This document shows positions 1-8,742 of a DNA stretch of 64,000 bases, piece after piece. How positions within the stretch are numbered: the stretch's first letter is position 1; each line of letters starts with the position of its first letter. The notes under the pieces are model-generated. The model did not search any database and was not told the DNA's origin. It saw only the letters and a program-made list of their open reading frames with translations. The stretch is taken from contig NW_014575399.1 in NCBI RefSeq assembly GCF_000803265.1, forward strand, positions 153,132 to 217,131, given 5' to 3'. This DNA is from Ordospora colligata OC4 (Eukaryota > Microsporidia > Ordosporidae). The position numbers and the translations under genes were made by a program.

Positions 1-786
1 CTTCTTCTTCTTAATACCTAACCACGGATGATCTAGCATTTGATGCATGGTTATACGCGATGATCTATTTGGTTGTATTGCTCGCTTTATGAGATCCTTA
101 AGGTTGTACGACAATGATTCATCGATCCTCAGTCTTGAACTCAGGGTATGTGTATTGATGGCCTTGTTGCCGTAGTCTTCAAACGGCAACCTTCCATGAA
201 CCATTGCATAAAGAATCACGCCCAGGCACCATATGTCGACCTCAGGCCCAATATATGGCACACCATTTATGATTTCTGGCGCTGCACATTGCGGGGTTCC
301 ACAGAAGTCACTCAGCAAAGATTCTGTGCTGTAGAACGATGAAAGACCAAAGTCACATATCTTGATTGTCCCGTCTGCAACAATGACATTCTCTAATTTC
401 AGGTCTCTGTGAATGATAGAATGACTATGCAAATAGTCAACAGCCTGCACCATTTGAATGAAGAGATGTTTTGCATGGCTCTCATCAAATCTTCCATATA
501 CTCTAATAAACTTGTGAAGATCCAGGCCGTTTATAAGCTCAATGACCAGCGCAGATGCATTCTTTATGCTGAAGCACCCGTAGAGTCTGCATATATTTTT
601 GTGATTGAGCATTGATTGTATGTGTGACTCGATATCTGGATTTATTCCTGTTAATGTATTCCTAATTATTTTGATTGCAACATTAGTGCCTGTGATGCTA
701 TCTACAGCCAAAAAAACATCACCATAGCTTCCTGTGCCTATTTGGCCTGTGATCTTGAAGTTGAGTAGTCTTTTTGGCAAGCTCAT
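1..786 (-). CDS. SNF1/AMPK-like Ser/Thr kinase, C-terminus cut by window edge
   Basis: Reading leftwards from the ATG at 786, 262 codons stay open to base 1, so the 3' end lies outside the window. The kinase core is complete: Gly-rich loop GTGSYGDV (residues 17-24), ATP-anchoring Lys39 in VAIK, catalytic HRDLKLEN, DFGLS, and an APE-type segment CGTPQCAAPE followed by GPEVDIWCLGVILYAM. That run is typical of the CAMK group, closest to SNF1/AMPK and KIN1/HSL1 kinases. It probably phosphorylates Ser/Thr in nutrient or polarity signalling; the exact subfamily is an inference because the regulatory C-terminus is not seen. It is divergent from the lectin gene at 965, separated by 178 bp. Confidence 0.85.
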   Translation of the reverse strand, partial: MSLPKRLLNFKITGQIGTGSYGDVFLAVDSITGTNVAIKIIRNTLTGINPDIESHIQSMLNHKNICRLYGCFSIKNASALVIELINGLDLHKFIRVYGRFDESHAKHLFIQMVQAVDYLHSHSIIHRDLKLENVIVADGTIKICDFGLSSFYSTESLLSDFCGTPQCAAPEIINGVPYIGPEVDIWCLGVILYAMVHGRLPFEDYGNKAINTHTLSSRLRIDESLSYNLKDLIKRAIQPNRSSRITMHQMLDHPWLGIKKKK

Positions 787-964
787 AGTGTGTTGACCGT
801 GCATCAAATGATATCAAGTACAGGTTTCAAGATGAGTCAGGTACAGCCGTATAGTGACTGGGATAGCAGAGCCAGCCATGTACTATAAGCATAAGATAAC
901 AAATGAAACGGTAGTTTTCAAAGCATGTATCTGAGACTCAAGTATCAGAATTGCAAACAATATA

Positions 965-2203
965 ATGTATGTTTTAGCAGATTGCATGATGCTGTTCCTA
1001 TACTTCATGCTTGCATATGCCCAGATGGATGAGTTGGGCTATCTCTACTCGGTGGGCAGGAATCGATTTATTACTGTCAAGCAGGATAAGAATCACAAAT
1101 CATTTATAATGGGAACGCACAAAAACGAAAATCCTTCTCCAATCAAGATCAGCAAGGAAACAAAGAATGGGCGAGGGGGTATAATCATGTACGCAAACGA
1201 CAAAGACGCTGAAAAGTACAAACTTAGTGACAAAGTAGGTGATCTTGCACTTGACTCCACCAACACCTTGCACTTCTATTCTAAGCACATGAAATGGAAC
1301 CAACTGGCAAAGTTTGTTTTACAACCTGGGAATCATATTAAGATTATGTTTGGAGACGATCGCTGCCTGTTTATGGCCAAAGACTACACATTGAAAGGTG
1401 AACGCTGCAAGAATGATGGTCGTGATAAATTCCAATTATTTGCTTGGTTTCCTAAAAAATATTTCCGTATGAGCAAACTTCATAAAATTCTAAGGTATAA
1501 TAAGTTCAATAATAACAGTGGATACGATGACGATGATAAGTCCAGTAGCTATAGTGTCTACGACAGCGATAGTAGATACAGGAATGATGGAAGGCGTGAT
1601 CCTAATGATAGGCACAATAGCAATAGAGGTGATGGAAATGACAGCGATAGTGGATTTGATGACGATAGTAGATACAGGAATGATCCTAATGATAGAGAAC
1701 CTTGCGACAAAACCTCACTTTTACTGCTTGGAATGGGATCTGGAGATGATGATGATAGAAAGAAGTCAAAGTACTACAATAGCTTCAAGCATTCTTCAAA
1801 TGAAACCAAGAGTCGTAAAAGCATAGATGATGATTCTGCTGGAATATCAAAAAAGATGCATAATAAGAATCCAGTAAGGAGCAATGAAATTTATCCAAAA
1901 CAGAAGTACAAGAAATGCAGTCGTCAAAGTAAAGGAATCAGAGCGCCAAACACAAACAGTTTGGATTTGAAACGCACAAGCAGCAGTATATGTTCAATTG
2001 AGAAAATGCTTTTCCAGCCATTCAATCGTGATATATGTGATACAATAGAAGGGCTGAGCAATATCAGCAAATCAAATAGATATGCATATAGAAACACAGA
2101 CTCTGATAGTTCTGAAAGCGATTGTAATAATGATGTAGACAATCTCTGGAATGATATTCAGAATATCAAGGTAAAATCTGGAATAAAGAATATAGCAATA
2201 TGA
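965..2203 (+). CDS. Secreted ricin-B-lectin-like protein with Asp/Ser/Arg-rich tail
   Basis: 412 residues. The first 20 form a hydrophobic signal peptide (VLADCMMLFLYFMLAYAQ). Residues about 25-165 look like a diverged beta-trefoil: GRNRFITV, a HFYSKHMKW strand, and the closing CLFMAKDYTLKGERC...DKFQLF pattern (Cys-x-x-Cys spacing ending in an F-x-L-F strand), which resembles the ricin B lectin (RBL) repeats of microsporidian secreted proteins. Residues 175-320 are low-complexity, dominated by Asp, Ser, Arg and Asn, with short repeats such as SRYRND and DPNDR. The basic/serine-rich C-terminus has no recognised domain. Three other lectin-like genes lie in the window (21013, 56677, 57653). A role in spore wall or host contact is inferred only. 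Confidence 0.7.
   Translation: MYVLADCMMLFLYFMLAYAQMDELGYLYSVGRNRFITVKQDKNHKSFIMGTHKNENPSPIKISKETKNGRGGIIMYANDKDAEKYKLSDKVGDLALDSTNTLHFYSKHMKWNQLAKFVLQPGNHIKIMFGDDRCLFMAKDYTLKGERCKNDGRDKFQLFAWFPKKYFRMSKLHKILRYNKFNNNSGYDDDDKSSSYSVYDSDSRYRNDGRRDPNDRHNSNRGDGNDSDSGFDDDSRYRNDPNDREPCDKTSLLLLGMGSGDDDDRKKSKYYNSFKHSSNETKSRKSIDDDSAGISKKMHNKNPVRSNEIYPKQKYKKCSRQSKGIRAPNTNSLDLKRTSSSICSIEKMLFQPFNRDICDTIEGLSNISKSNRYAYRNTDSDSSESDCNNDVDNLWNDIQNIKVKSGIKNIAI
1556..1701 (+). repeat. Imperfect coding repeat in the lectin tail
   Basis: Two copies of agatacaggaatgat and of cctaatgatag, together with repeated gatagt/gatgacgat runs, encode the repeated SRYRND and DPNDR stretches. The copies are degenerate and lie inside the secreted lectin gene. 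Confidence 0.6.
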
Positions 2204-2359
2204 ATAATATTTAACCTGTGTTCACAATTCACAGTAGGTTTGTGAATGATAGTGGATTGAAAGAAATATATGCTTCTACAGATGATCAATGATCTTTGAA
2301 TTACCAGTGATGAATAGAAAATAATCTACAACTGATTGGCATTGGAAACAAAAGGGGAA

Positions 2360-3049
2360 ATGCGAAGATTAATAAGTGCGATGCATCTACACAGCATGGA
2401 GATATGGAAACCAGTGAATCAGGCAATAAGAATAGCGGAGTCAATTGTGATTGCATTAGTGACAATGCTATATCTTCTTGGTTGTTATGATGTTATAACA
2501 ACATCTGGGATATCTGTAAGGTTGTACCTGCTGACAACATCTTTCTATTACTACATTACATGCCTTATAAAATCGCCTGGACAACTTCTAGACTTTGGGA
2601 CTGCAAATGTAAAGGGAATATGCAAGAAGTGTAACAGAATAGTTGGAACAAGGACTGTTCATTGTGAGATATGTAACAAATGCTATCACCGACGAGATCA
2701 TCATTGTCCAATAATAGGTAGGTGTGTTGCATCAAATAACACCAATGACTTATACCTCACGATTGTTTTCGCAAATCTTTACTCGATTGCTACGTTATTG
2801 CAAAACTCGCCTCATGTTCTTAAGGCGTTTGTTCACAAATACCTATTTGCCATTTCTGCATGGTTTGTATTTTGGTTTACACTACTGGTAGCTACCGATA
2901 AAACAACACAAGAGCTTTTGAGGCGAAAAGGCAAGGCACTAAAAGACCTCAAAATTCGTAGGTTAAAAGATGTATTCCGTGCTGGGATTGTACAAACGCT
3001 GGTTCCGTATCTTTCACATAAGATTTCAGTGGTGAACGATGGATGTTGA
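2360..3049 (+). CDS. DHHC-type protein S-palmitoyltransferase
   Basis: 229 residues from the first ATG (the frame is open a little further upstream from a TTG). Two membrane segments (about residues 20-40 and 55-75) precede a cysteine-rich domain with CKKC, HCEICNKC and the catalytic DHHC followed by PIIGRCV; two more membrane segments follow. This order (TM-TM-CRD-TM-TM) is that of DHHC acyltransferases, which move palmitate to cysteines of membrane-associated proteins through an acyl-Cys intermediate at the DHHC cysteine. It is short for the family, with almost no C-terminal cytosolic domain. The substrate is unknown. Possible targets elsewhere in the genome cannot be inferred from the neighbours. 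Confidence 0.9.
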   Translation: MRRLISAMHLHSMEIWKPVNQAIRIAESIVIALVTMLYLLGCYDVITTSGISVRLYLLTTSFYYYITCLIKSPGQLLDFGTANVKGICKKCNRIVGTRTVHCEICNKCYHRRDHHCPIIGRCVASNNTNDLYLTIVFANLYSIATLLQNSPHVLKAFVHKYLFAISAWFVFWFTLLVATDKTTQELLRRKGKALKDLKIRRLKDVFRAGIVQTLVPYLSHKISVVNDGC

Positions 3050-3243
3050 GCAAGCATACAGTAATTGCTACTGATTAACTTTATGTTATTGCATTAAGAA
3101 ATGGATTGCTCATCAATACAAGCATAGCATCACTACAAACCTGATGTATCGAAATAAACTGATTTAAAACATTTAAAAGATTTTGATAATAATGCTTTAC
3201 TTGTCTTATCTGTGTGCCACTGCTTGTCAGGTGGGCTGTGCAC

Positions 3244-3717
3244 TCAATTCTTTTGACTTTTGCTGGGCTTTACTGCAATTCTGCTTGCATTTGCAATTCT
3301 GTTCGCATTATTCTTCTCAATATTCCGCTTTTTCTGCTTTCTGAGCGATGACACTGTCTTTTCACCATCTGCCAATCCAGACTTCAGAATGCGATTCATC
3401 TTGCTGTATGGTCCATACCGTGGAATGTACTCTCCAATATCCTCATCATAAACAAGTCCACTCTTACTCCTCTTCTTTATTCCCTTGCTTCTTGCAAACT
3501 TCTGCCATTTCGTCTCAATATGAGACTTGAGATATTCCCTTGGAAACATCAGTTGAGGCTCTGGTAGGATATGCACAAGATCTCCGTTCTTCCTGACTGA
3601 TGCACACGACCTGATCTCCTTCGCCATCTTCCTAAGAAGCTCTTTTGTCTGCTTATCTACGTCCGCATGTTTTACCTCTTGATTGCTTATCACAGTCAAA
3701 AACTTCAAATGGTTCAT
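3244..3717 (-). CDS. RRS1: Ribosome biogenesis factor RRS1
   Basis: 157 residues. Rrs1 works in the 60S pre-ribosome with Rpf2 and brings the 5S RNP into the particle. Visible hallmarks are the LPEPQLMFPREYLKSH segment, the WQKFARSKGIKKRSKSGLVY core (a near-invariant W-x-K-F-A...KGI..KK(R)...VYDE block), and a short basic C-terminus. The frame opens earlier at a TTG; the ATG at 3717 is chosen because it is the first ATG and has a CCC triplet (GGG on the plus strand at 3723-3725) five bases upstream. Tail-to-head neighbour of the V-ATPase subunit d gene, 44 bp away. Confidence 0.88.
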   Translation of the reverse strand: MNHLKFLTVISNQEVKHADVDKQTKELLRKMAKEIRSCASVRKNGDLVHILPEPQLMFPREYLKSHIETKWQKFARSKGIKKRSKSGLVYDEDIGEYIPRYGPYSKMNRILKSGLADGEKTVSSLRKQKKRNIEKNNANRIANASRIAVKPSKSQKN

Positions 3718-3722
3718 ACTCA

Positions 3723-3725
3723 GGG
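3723..3725 (-). promoter_or_regulatory. CCC start-proximal motif of RRS1
   Basis: CCC on the coding strand, five bases before the ATG at 3717. It fits the CCC/GGG-type motif reported just upstream of microsporidian start codons and recurs at many genes here. Confidence 0.45.
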
Positions 3726-3760
3726 CTATCCTCAAGCAATTCTTGCATTTACATCAGTCA

Positions 3761-4753
3761 TTACTGAACAACAAAAAGATGGTCCATGGCGCTTCTCCTG
3801 TTCTGAATAATGCATTCTGCGATCCAAAGGATGTTTTTTATCTCTTGCTCTTTTATGCGAAAGTACGCATAAAGACAACTTAGATCGCCATAAAGATTGA
3901 ATGATTCCTGGTACTTAAGAAGCTCAGTCCTTATAAGCACGTTCGAAATGTCCGTGTCAAAGTTGTATCGCTCTGTAAGGATGGTTTTTATATCATCGAT
4001 GCATTCAGCTGTAGAAAGCTGCTCCCTCATCCACAGATCCATCGAGTGAATCGCTGGGAAAAGATCCATGCGCTTCTTCCCAATTATATCCTTTGAGCCA
4101 AGTGTATTGACTGTGATTTCTATTATCTGTCTATCTCCTTCTAGCTTAAGAATGCTTTTCATATGCTCCATGTCTGCAGTAAGGCTTCTGTATGCCTCCT
4201 CAATGTGTATCTTGAAGAATAGTGTCTGCAGTACCTGGAAGTCATTGTCTACAAACTCTTTTTTGAACTTTACCCTACCTCCGTATTTCTTCAGAAAGCT
4301 ATTTTCCATGCAATACTTTTGTACATCGTCCATGTCGCTCGAGAACTTGATTGTTCGTAATGCACTAAAATCTCCCATTTCAATCTTTTCGAAGCTCTTC
4401 TCAAGATTTGGGTCCTGGTGCTTGCATTGCAGTAAATAGAAGAAGTTCTGGATCTTGTGAAAGTCCATGTAATAGTCGAGTATCATTTTGATGCCATGAT
4501 CTTCTGTTCCATAGTAGTAGTCGAAGTCTGTTTTGAGTGTCTCAAGCAGCCGTTTTTTGATCTCAGGCTTCGTGTATATGCCACCCTCAGACAGTCTGGG
4601 ATACTTTCTTGTGAGTTTGATTGCCATTTCCTCAAGACTTTCGCATCTTTTGAGTGCGTTGTAGTCTTCTTCCTTCAGTATGTCTTCCTTCTTGCCATTT
4701 ATTTCTGATATGATGAATCCGTATTTCTTTGCGTTTTCAAATTGTTTTTCCAT
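3761..4753 (-). CDS. VMA6: V-type H+-ATPase subunit d (AC39/Vma6)
   Basis: 330 residues, close to the usual 345-350. Subunit d sits on the membrane ring of the vacuolar proton pump and couples it to the central stalk. The family signature is plain: YGFIISEINGKKEDIL at residues 11-26 (a G-F-E-A-hinge-like N-terminus), TDFDYYY and KMILDYYMDFHKIQNF near residues 85-110, and the C-terminal block EQEIKNILWIAECIIQNRR, matching the EQEIRNI.WI.ECI.Q family end. The start is the ATG at 4753. PUS10 is transcribed the other way, its ATG only 48 bp off, so the two may share a promoter region. Confidence 0.93.
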   Translation of the reverse strand: MEKQFENAKKYGFIISEINGKKEDILKEEDYNALKRCESLEEMAIKLTRKYPRLSEGGIYTKPEIKKRLLETLKTDFDYYYGTEDHGIKMILDYYMDFHKIQNFFYLLQCKHQDPNLEKSFEKIEMGDFSALRTIKFSSDMDDVQKYCMENSFLKKYGGRVKFKKEFVDNDFQVLQTLFFKIHIEEAYRSLTADMEHMKSILKLEGDRQIIEITVNTLGSKDIIGKKRMDLFPAIHSMDLWMREQLSTAECIDDIKTILTERYNFDTDISNVLIRTELLKYQESFNLYGDLSCLYAYFRIKEQEIKNILWIAECIIQNRRSAMDHLFVVQ

Positions 4754-4801
4754 GAGTTAGGTAATGCAACAAAATAAATAGTGGAATGTGCCTTAGAACT
4801 G

Positions 4802-5821
4802 ATGGAGGATGAAATTGCACAAATTGTGACAAAACTACTTGATCAAATGGATTGTGAGATGCACAGTAACAAAGTGTATTCGATTGCAGATAGAAGCAGC
4901 ATTGGAGTGAACAAGGAGGTATTGCGAATCAAACTACTCTCTGGAGATAGAAGTACTACACATACAGAAATCAAGATACAAGTTGTAGTGAATGAACGTA
5001 GTAGTGATCTACTTAATAGAAGCTCAACTGATCAAATAAGGAAAAACACAATGATTTTTGAATACAATAACTTGATTGTGGATGTGAGCATTAATGTAGA
5101 GAATGATCCGATATACATATATGGAGAGTACATAAAGATGAGCAGAAGCATGACACAAACACCTTTATTTATTGGTAAGACACTTAAGTGCAGCAGAAGT
5201 GTATCTGACTTCTGCAAGCAGCTGAAGAAGTTTTTTTGTGCTGGGGACGTCAAGTTTGTGCCTGCGGGGAGAGAAGATATGGATGTGCAGATGATTGAGG
5301 GAAGACCATTTCTACTTGTAGTGAAGAATCCGAGGCATAACCTAGCTTTTCAAGATCTAGAGCTTGATCTGTATAAAGAGGTAGACATTATCAACCTTAA
5401 GGTTGTAAAGAAAGAATGCAAAGAAGCAATATTCAGTGGAGAGGTGATATCTAAAAAAACCTATTCATTGCTTGTCTGTAGCAAACACTCTATAGATATA
5501 CAGAAGCACTATGACGTTGATCAGATGACACCATTGAGAGTGATGCATCGTAGGGCAAACATGACCCGTGAGAAGAAAGTAGATATTTTAGAATGGAAGG
5601 GAATGGAAGGGAATGGGCTGATGTATTATCAAATAGTGCTTGAAGCAAGCGCAGGAGCATACATCAAAGAGTTTGTGAACGGAGACTTTGGAAGAACCAA
5701 GCCATCTCTTGGTGGCTCATATTACTGTGATCTGCTTGAGCTTGATGTGATAAGAGTTGAAAAGCATGACATAGAGAAATTTGTGGAGAGAAATATTTGT
5801 CTGAAAGTAGTGAGAGTATAA
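4802..5821 (+). CDS. PUS10: tRNA pseudouridine synthase Pus10
   Basis: 339 residues from the first ATG (the frame opens earlier at a GTG). Pus10 makes pseudouridine at positions 54/55 of the tRNA T-loop in archaea and some eukaryotes. The catalytic block is AGREDMDVQMIEGRPFLL (about residues 160-178), with the conserved Asp of the GREDxDVR motif, followed by NPRH. The C-terminal signature is EFVNGDFGRTKPSLGG and LLELDV. The N-terminal part is much shorter than in animal Pus10 (about 530 residues), so the THUMP-like region is reduced. Yeast lacks this enzyme, so its retention here is notable. Confidence 0.88.
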   Translation: MEDEIAQIVTKLLDQMDCEMHSNKVYSIADRSSIGVNKEVLRIKLLSGDRSTTHTEIKIQVVVNERSSDLLNRSSTDQIRKNTMIFEYNNLIVDVSINVENDPIYIYGEYIKMSRSMTQTPLFIGKTLKCSRSVSDFCKQLKKFFCAGDVKFVPAGREDMDVQMIEGRPFLLVVKNPRHNLAFQDLELDLYKEVDIINLKVVKKECKEAIFSGEVISKKTYSLLVCSKHSIDIQKHYDVDQMTPLRVMHRRANMTREKKVDILEWKGMEGNGLMYYQIVLEASAGAYIKEFVNGDFGRTKPSLGGSYYCDLLELDVIRVEKHDIEKFVERNICLKVVRV

Positions 5822-5983
5822 GATTGTGCATGCTGTTATGATTGTCATGAGTATTGGTCAGTGTTATGTATTTAATGGACGTGATTATTTGTATAGACTG
5901 GTCTTACAGCATAACAATATGATGTTTTGTGATAAAACCAGCGGATGATGAAAATGATATTTTGAATAAAATGTAACCGTTGA

Positions 5984-6502
5984 ATGCCAGATGAGTTTAA
6001 AAAAGGCTTGAACGCAGATGGAAAAGAATGGAGTGTGAAGAAAAGGACGCTATCAATGAAGATGGATAACAAGGAAGTTAGGATGAATCCGCATTACAAG
6101 AGAAACGAGGAGGTGTCAGTGCTGGGCAAAAGTGTTGAAAGTGAAGGATCAAGTGGACTATTGAAACAGGCAATAGATAGAGGAGATTTGTCGTACATAA
6201 GTGAGTTTTTAGCAAACAAAAACAGGAAAGAGATGATGCAGAGATTGTCTGGAAGCAGCAAAGAGGCTCTTGGGGTGCTGCTGCTTGAGTTTGTCGACCA
6301 ACCGCTGCGTAATGAAGCACTTGAGATGATCAGAGAGATGATTTCAAGTATTAAAGATGTGGGGATGTTCATAAAGAAACTGAAGGGTAGAATGTGTGAC
6401 TTTTCTAAGCTGATATATCTGAAGGGAAAGATAGATTACTTGAGGTTTACTAGCATGGCTGAGGATAATAAAGATGAGCCTGAGGTAGTTGTTTCAGTAT
6501 GA
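5984..6502 (+). CDS. Small Utp12-domain protein, probable SSU processome factor
   Basis: 172 residues. A segment from about residue 58 to 155 fits the Utp12 domain pattern: LLKQAIDRGDLSYISEFL at the start, an EMMQRLSGSSKEALGVLLLE helix pair, and the closing KLIYLKGKIDYL (compare the family end L.(R/L)LKGRLDLL). Utp12 domains sit at the C-terminus of WD40 proteins of the small-subunit processome (Utp5, Utp9, Utp12, Utp13). Here there is no WD40 part, only a short basic N-terminus with KKGLNADGKEWSVKKRT. Which member it represents is not clear. A role in early 18S rRNA processing is inferred. Confidence 0.5.
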   Translation: MPDEFKKGLNADGKEWSVKKRTLSMKMDNKEVRMNPHYKRNEEVSVLGKSVESEGSSGLLKQAIDRGDLSYISEFLANKNRKEMMQRLSGSSKEALGVLLLEFVDQPLRNEALEMIREMISSIKDVGMFIKKLKGRMCDFSKLIYLKGKIDYLRFTSMAEDNKDEPEVVVSV

Positions 6503-6635
6503 TATGAATGAGAATGCACGGTTGGAATGATACATGTATGAGATCTAATTATGATGTGAGGCAGTTACATGATGAAGCGATTGGATGGAGATGTATCAGA
6601 ATAAGTATAAATAATCTGTATGTGCATACAGTAAA

Positions 6636-6887
6636 ATGGCCGATGAAGCATCTACAGCAGGATCAACTGACGACACCAACAAGAAGACTTTTTTGTCCAT
6701 AGGAATTGTTGTAGCGACAATAATTCTACTTGGTTCGATAATCTGGTATGGAAATAACAATGGATGGTGGACTGACGGAGAAAATAGTGGAAATGGTAGC
6801 AAAATAAGTGAATCAAAGAGTAATGTTAGTAGGTATGCAGGAAATATGGCGCCTTCAGACAAGAGTACAATTGATGAAACAAAGTAA
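6636..6887 (+). CDS. Small single-span membrane protein, unknown
   Basis: 83 residues: a short polar N-terminus (MADEASTAGSTDDTNKK), one hydrophobic segment FLSIGIVVATIILLGSIIWY (residues 19-38), then a Gly/Asn/Ser-rich tail. No family recognised. The shape suggests a tail- or signal-anchored protein. The ATG at 6636 has an A-rich context and the frame ends in a TAA before an AATAAA at 6916. Its small size makes it less certain than its neighbours. Confidence 0.6.
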   Translation: MADEASTAGSTDDTNKKTFLSIGIVVATIILLGSIIWYGNNNGWWTDGENSGNGSKISESKSNVSRYAGNMAPSDKSTIDETK

Positions 6888-6940
6888 GTGATTTTCGAAA
6901 AGTATGTTTAATGTCAATAAAATGATTTGACGAAATAGTT

Positions 6941-7135
6941 TTATTGTTGAATGTTATCTGAAGAGATGCCCTGCTTGAGGTTGTTGAATGGAGGGATTTG
7001 GAACTTTGCCTTTGTTGATATGCGCTGCCTGGAGAATCTGTCTTCTACAGAGAATTTTGCAGGATGTGCATTACATGAGCCTTCTTCTTCAAGTGTGTAC
7101 ACTCTCTGACCGTCCACAACTCTGTAGAACAGCAT
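6941..7135 (-). CDS. NOP10: H/ACA snoRNP protein NOP10
   Basis: 64 residues, the normal size for Nop10, which binds the pseudouridine synthase Cbf5/dyskerin in the H/ACA particle that modifies rRNA. The diagnostic blocks are GQRVYTLEEE (residues 9-18), NAHPAKFSVEDRFSRQR (family SAHPARFSP.DK(F/Y)SR.R) and a FQIPPF end. The frame is open upstream, but the family begins exactly at the MLFYRVVDG methionine, so the start is the ATG at 7135. Its start is 16 bp from the start of the divergent bromodomain gene, the tightest spacing in the window. It is easily missed because it is short. Confidence 0.88.
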   Translation of the reverse strand: MLFYRVVDGQRVYTLEEEGSCNAHPAKFSVEDRFSRQRISTKAKFQIPPFNNLKQGISSDNIQQ

Positions 7136-7151
7136 ATGGGTTTGGAGAACG

Positions 7152-7619
7152 ATGTGTTTATGCATGCCCTTACATATGACAGAAGGACGATCACTGAATT
7201 TGTTTCTGATTGGGCTTATACTTGAAAATGCAGAGCAGCGCGCATTTATTAACAAGGCAGTGATTTTACCAATGAAGACAAGAAGGATTGTGAATGCTCT
7301 GAAAAGCTGTGAGGAATCGAAAGTATTTCTGAACAGGGTTACGAAGAGAGAGGCACCCGACTACTACGAGGTGATAAAGAAGCCGATGGATTTAAGTATT
7401 GTACAGAAGAAAATTGGGAAATACAACACTTTTGAAGAGTTCAAAGCAGATCTGGATCTGATATGGAGCAATTGCCTTGAATACAATCAGGCGAAGTATT
7501 ATCGCGACTGTGCGTTCAAGATGGCAAATGTTGTATCTTCGTTTGAGATTGATGTTGATGTGAAGACTGTGCCTATTAATGAAGAGATTTTAGAGATTCA
7601 AACAGCCAATGAGGGATAG
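7152..7619 (+). CDS. SPT7-like bromodomain protein (SAGA subunit candidate)
   Basis: 155 residues, essentially one bromodomain. The core KREAPDYYEVIKKPMDLSIV, then FEEFKADLDLIWSNCLEYNQ, carries the acetyl-lysine-binding Asn in EYN. The LNRVTKREAP...YY and DLIWSNCLEYN pieces are closer to the bromodomain of yeast Spt7 (SAGA complex) than to BET proteins. Yeast Spt7 is over 1300 residues, so nearly everything else is missing. The first ATG (7152) is used; in-frame ATGs at 7164 and 7176 are alternatives, and stops at 7107 and 7125 rule out a start further upstream. Confidence 0.75.
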   Translation: MCLCMPLHMTEGRSLNLFLIGLILENAEQRAFINKAVILPMKTRRIVNALKSCEESKVFLNRVTKREAPDYYEVIKKPMDLSIVQKKIGKYNTFEEFKADLDLIWSNCLEYNQAKYYRDCAFKMANVVSSFEIDVDVKTVPINEEILEIQTANEG

Positions 7620-8018
7620 TCATTAGTGAAATAGTTGTAGGCAGTGAATTTTTATATATTATTTGTAAGATATTGCTCTACATTGAAGAGGACGTTGGAG
7701 GTAATTTCTGGAATTGTCAAGTACATGACCTTGAGTATTTTGAAGGGGAAGATAAAAAGCAAAGGATGAGTATGTAGTTATGCATCAATTATTGAGAATA
7801 AACAAGCGTTTACTTATTGAATGTTTGTTAGTAACCAGGCCTGATGGTTCCGGAGATGTATATAATAGGAATGTGAATGGGCATGAATTATGATGCATGC
7901 ATAGTGAATATAACAATGGATATGCATATATAGAACACTTATAGATTGGATAAAGCTGTTTAATGCATTGTAAATGTTGATGATGCGAGGTATGTGTATT
8001 TTAAGTGTAAAAATTTAT
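7620..8018. other. Gene-free stretch upstream of uL16
   Basis: About 400 bases, AT-rich, with no frame longer than a few dozen codons and no tRNA-like fold that I can see. It is the largest gap in the first 20 kb and lies before a highly expressed ribosomal protein gene. A small non-coding RNA is possible but I find no positive sign of one. Confidence 0.4.
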
Positions 8019-8021
8019 CCC
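8019..8021 (+). promoter_or_regulatory. CCC start-proximal motif of uL16 gene
   Basis: CCC preceded by AAATTTAT, ending six bases before the ATG at 8027. This AT-run plus CCC layout is the classic form of the microsporidian start-proximal motif. Confidence 0.6.
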
Positions 8022-8026
8022 TTGAA

Positions 8027-8683
8027 ATGGGAAGAAGGCCAGGAAGATGCTACAGGTATTTGTCTAAGAAGGCGTACCCGAAGTCCAGATTCAACAGAGG
8101 AGTTCCGGATTCTAAGATACAGATTTTTGATCTTGGAAGGAGGAAAGCAGGAGTGTTTGAGTTCCCGCTGATGGTTGAATGTGTGTCGAATGAGAATGAG
8201 AATGTATCTGCGGAGGCATTGGAGGCAGCACGTATCTGTGCAAACAAGTACATGGTGAAGCATGCAGGGAAGGACAATTTCCATATGCGTATGAGGGTGT
8301 ATCCGTTGCATGTACTGAGGATCAACAAAATGTTGAGCTGTGCAGGAGCAGATAGACTGCAGACTGGAATGCGAGGATCTTTTGGAAAGCCATATGGCAG
8401 AGCAGCTCGAGTGTTTGGAGGGCAGTCGCTTATAAGCATCAGAACCAAACCGGAGAATCAGAGCATTGCAGTTGAGGCATTGAGAAGGGCGAAGAATAAG
8501 TTTCCTGGACATCAGAGCATCCGTGTGAGCTCTAAGTTTGGATTTACTAATGTACTTTCTGATGAGTTCAATGAACTGAGGGAGAAGAACAGGATTATTG
8601 CGAAGGGAGACATGTTTTTTGTGCTGAGGGAGAAGGGAAGCATTGAGAAGTTCAAGAATAACCTTGAGAAGACTACCAATTAA
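8027..8683 (+). CDS. RPL10: 60S ribosomal protein uL16 (RPL10)
   Basis: 218 residues, full length. uL16 sits near the peptidyl-transferase centre and A-site and is loaded late in 60S maturation. The start [11 protein letters not shown] is the invariant family N-terminus, so the ATG at 8027 is chosen over an in-frame ATG 33 bases earlier. Other family blocks: [55 protein letters not shown] and [14 protein letters not shown], coded at 12531, acts at the same final maturation step. No intron is needed here. Confidence 0.97.
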   Translation: MGRRPGRCYRYLSKKAYPKSRFNRGVPDSKIQIFDLGRRKAGVFEFPLMVECVSNENENVSAEALEAARICANKYMVKHAGKDNFHMRMRVYPLHVLRINKMLSCAGADRLQTGMRGSFGKPYGRAARVFGGQSLISIRTKPENQSIAVEALRRAKNKFPGHQSIRVSSKFGFTNVLSDEFNELREKNRIIAKGDMFFVLREKGSIEKFKNNLEKTTN

Positions 8684-8739
8684 AATTATGGTTGATTTGT
8701 GATGTATTTGTTGTGTATGAAAAGGAATGGAAAAGCAAA

Positions 8740-8742
8740 CCC
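8740..8742 (+). promoter_or_regulatory. CCC directly before proteasome alpha2 start
   Basis: CCC lies immediately before the ATG at 8743. It supports this ATG over the upstream non-ATG extension of the frame. Confidence 0.5.

Noticed and set aside
7152..7181. Frameshift joining 6988-7179 (63 codons) to the bromodomain gene
   Set aside because: The bromodomain frame is stopped upstream at 7107 and 7125, and the NOP10 gene fully explains the sequence on the other strand.
7620..8018. Small RNA gene (snRNA or snoRNA) before uL16
   Set aside because: I looked for U6-like, 5S-like and C/D or H/ACA features and saw none that hold up; a covariance-model search would be needed.
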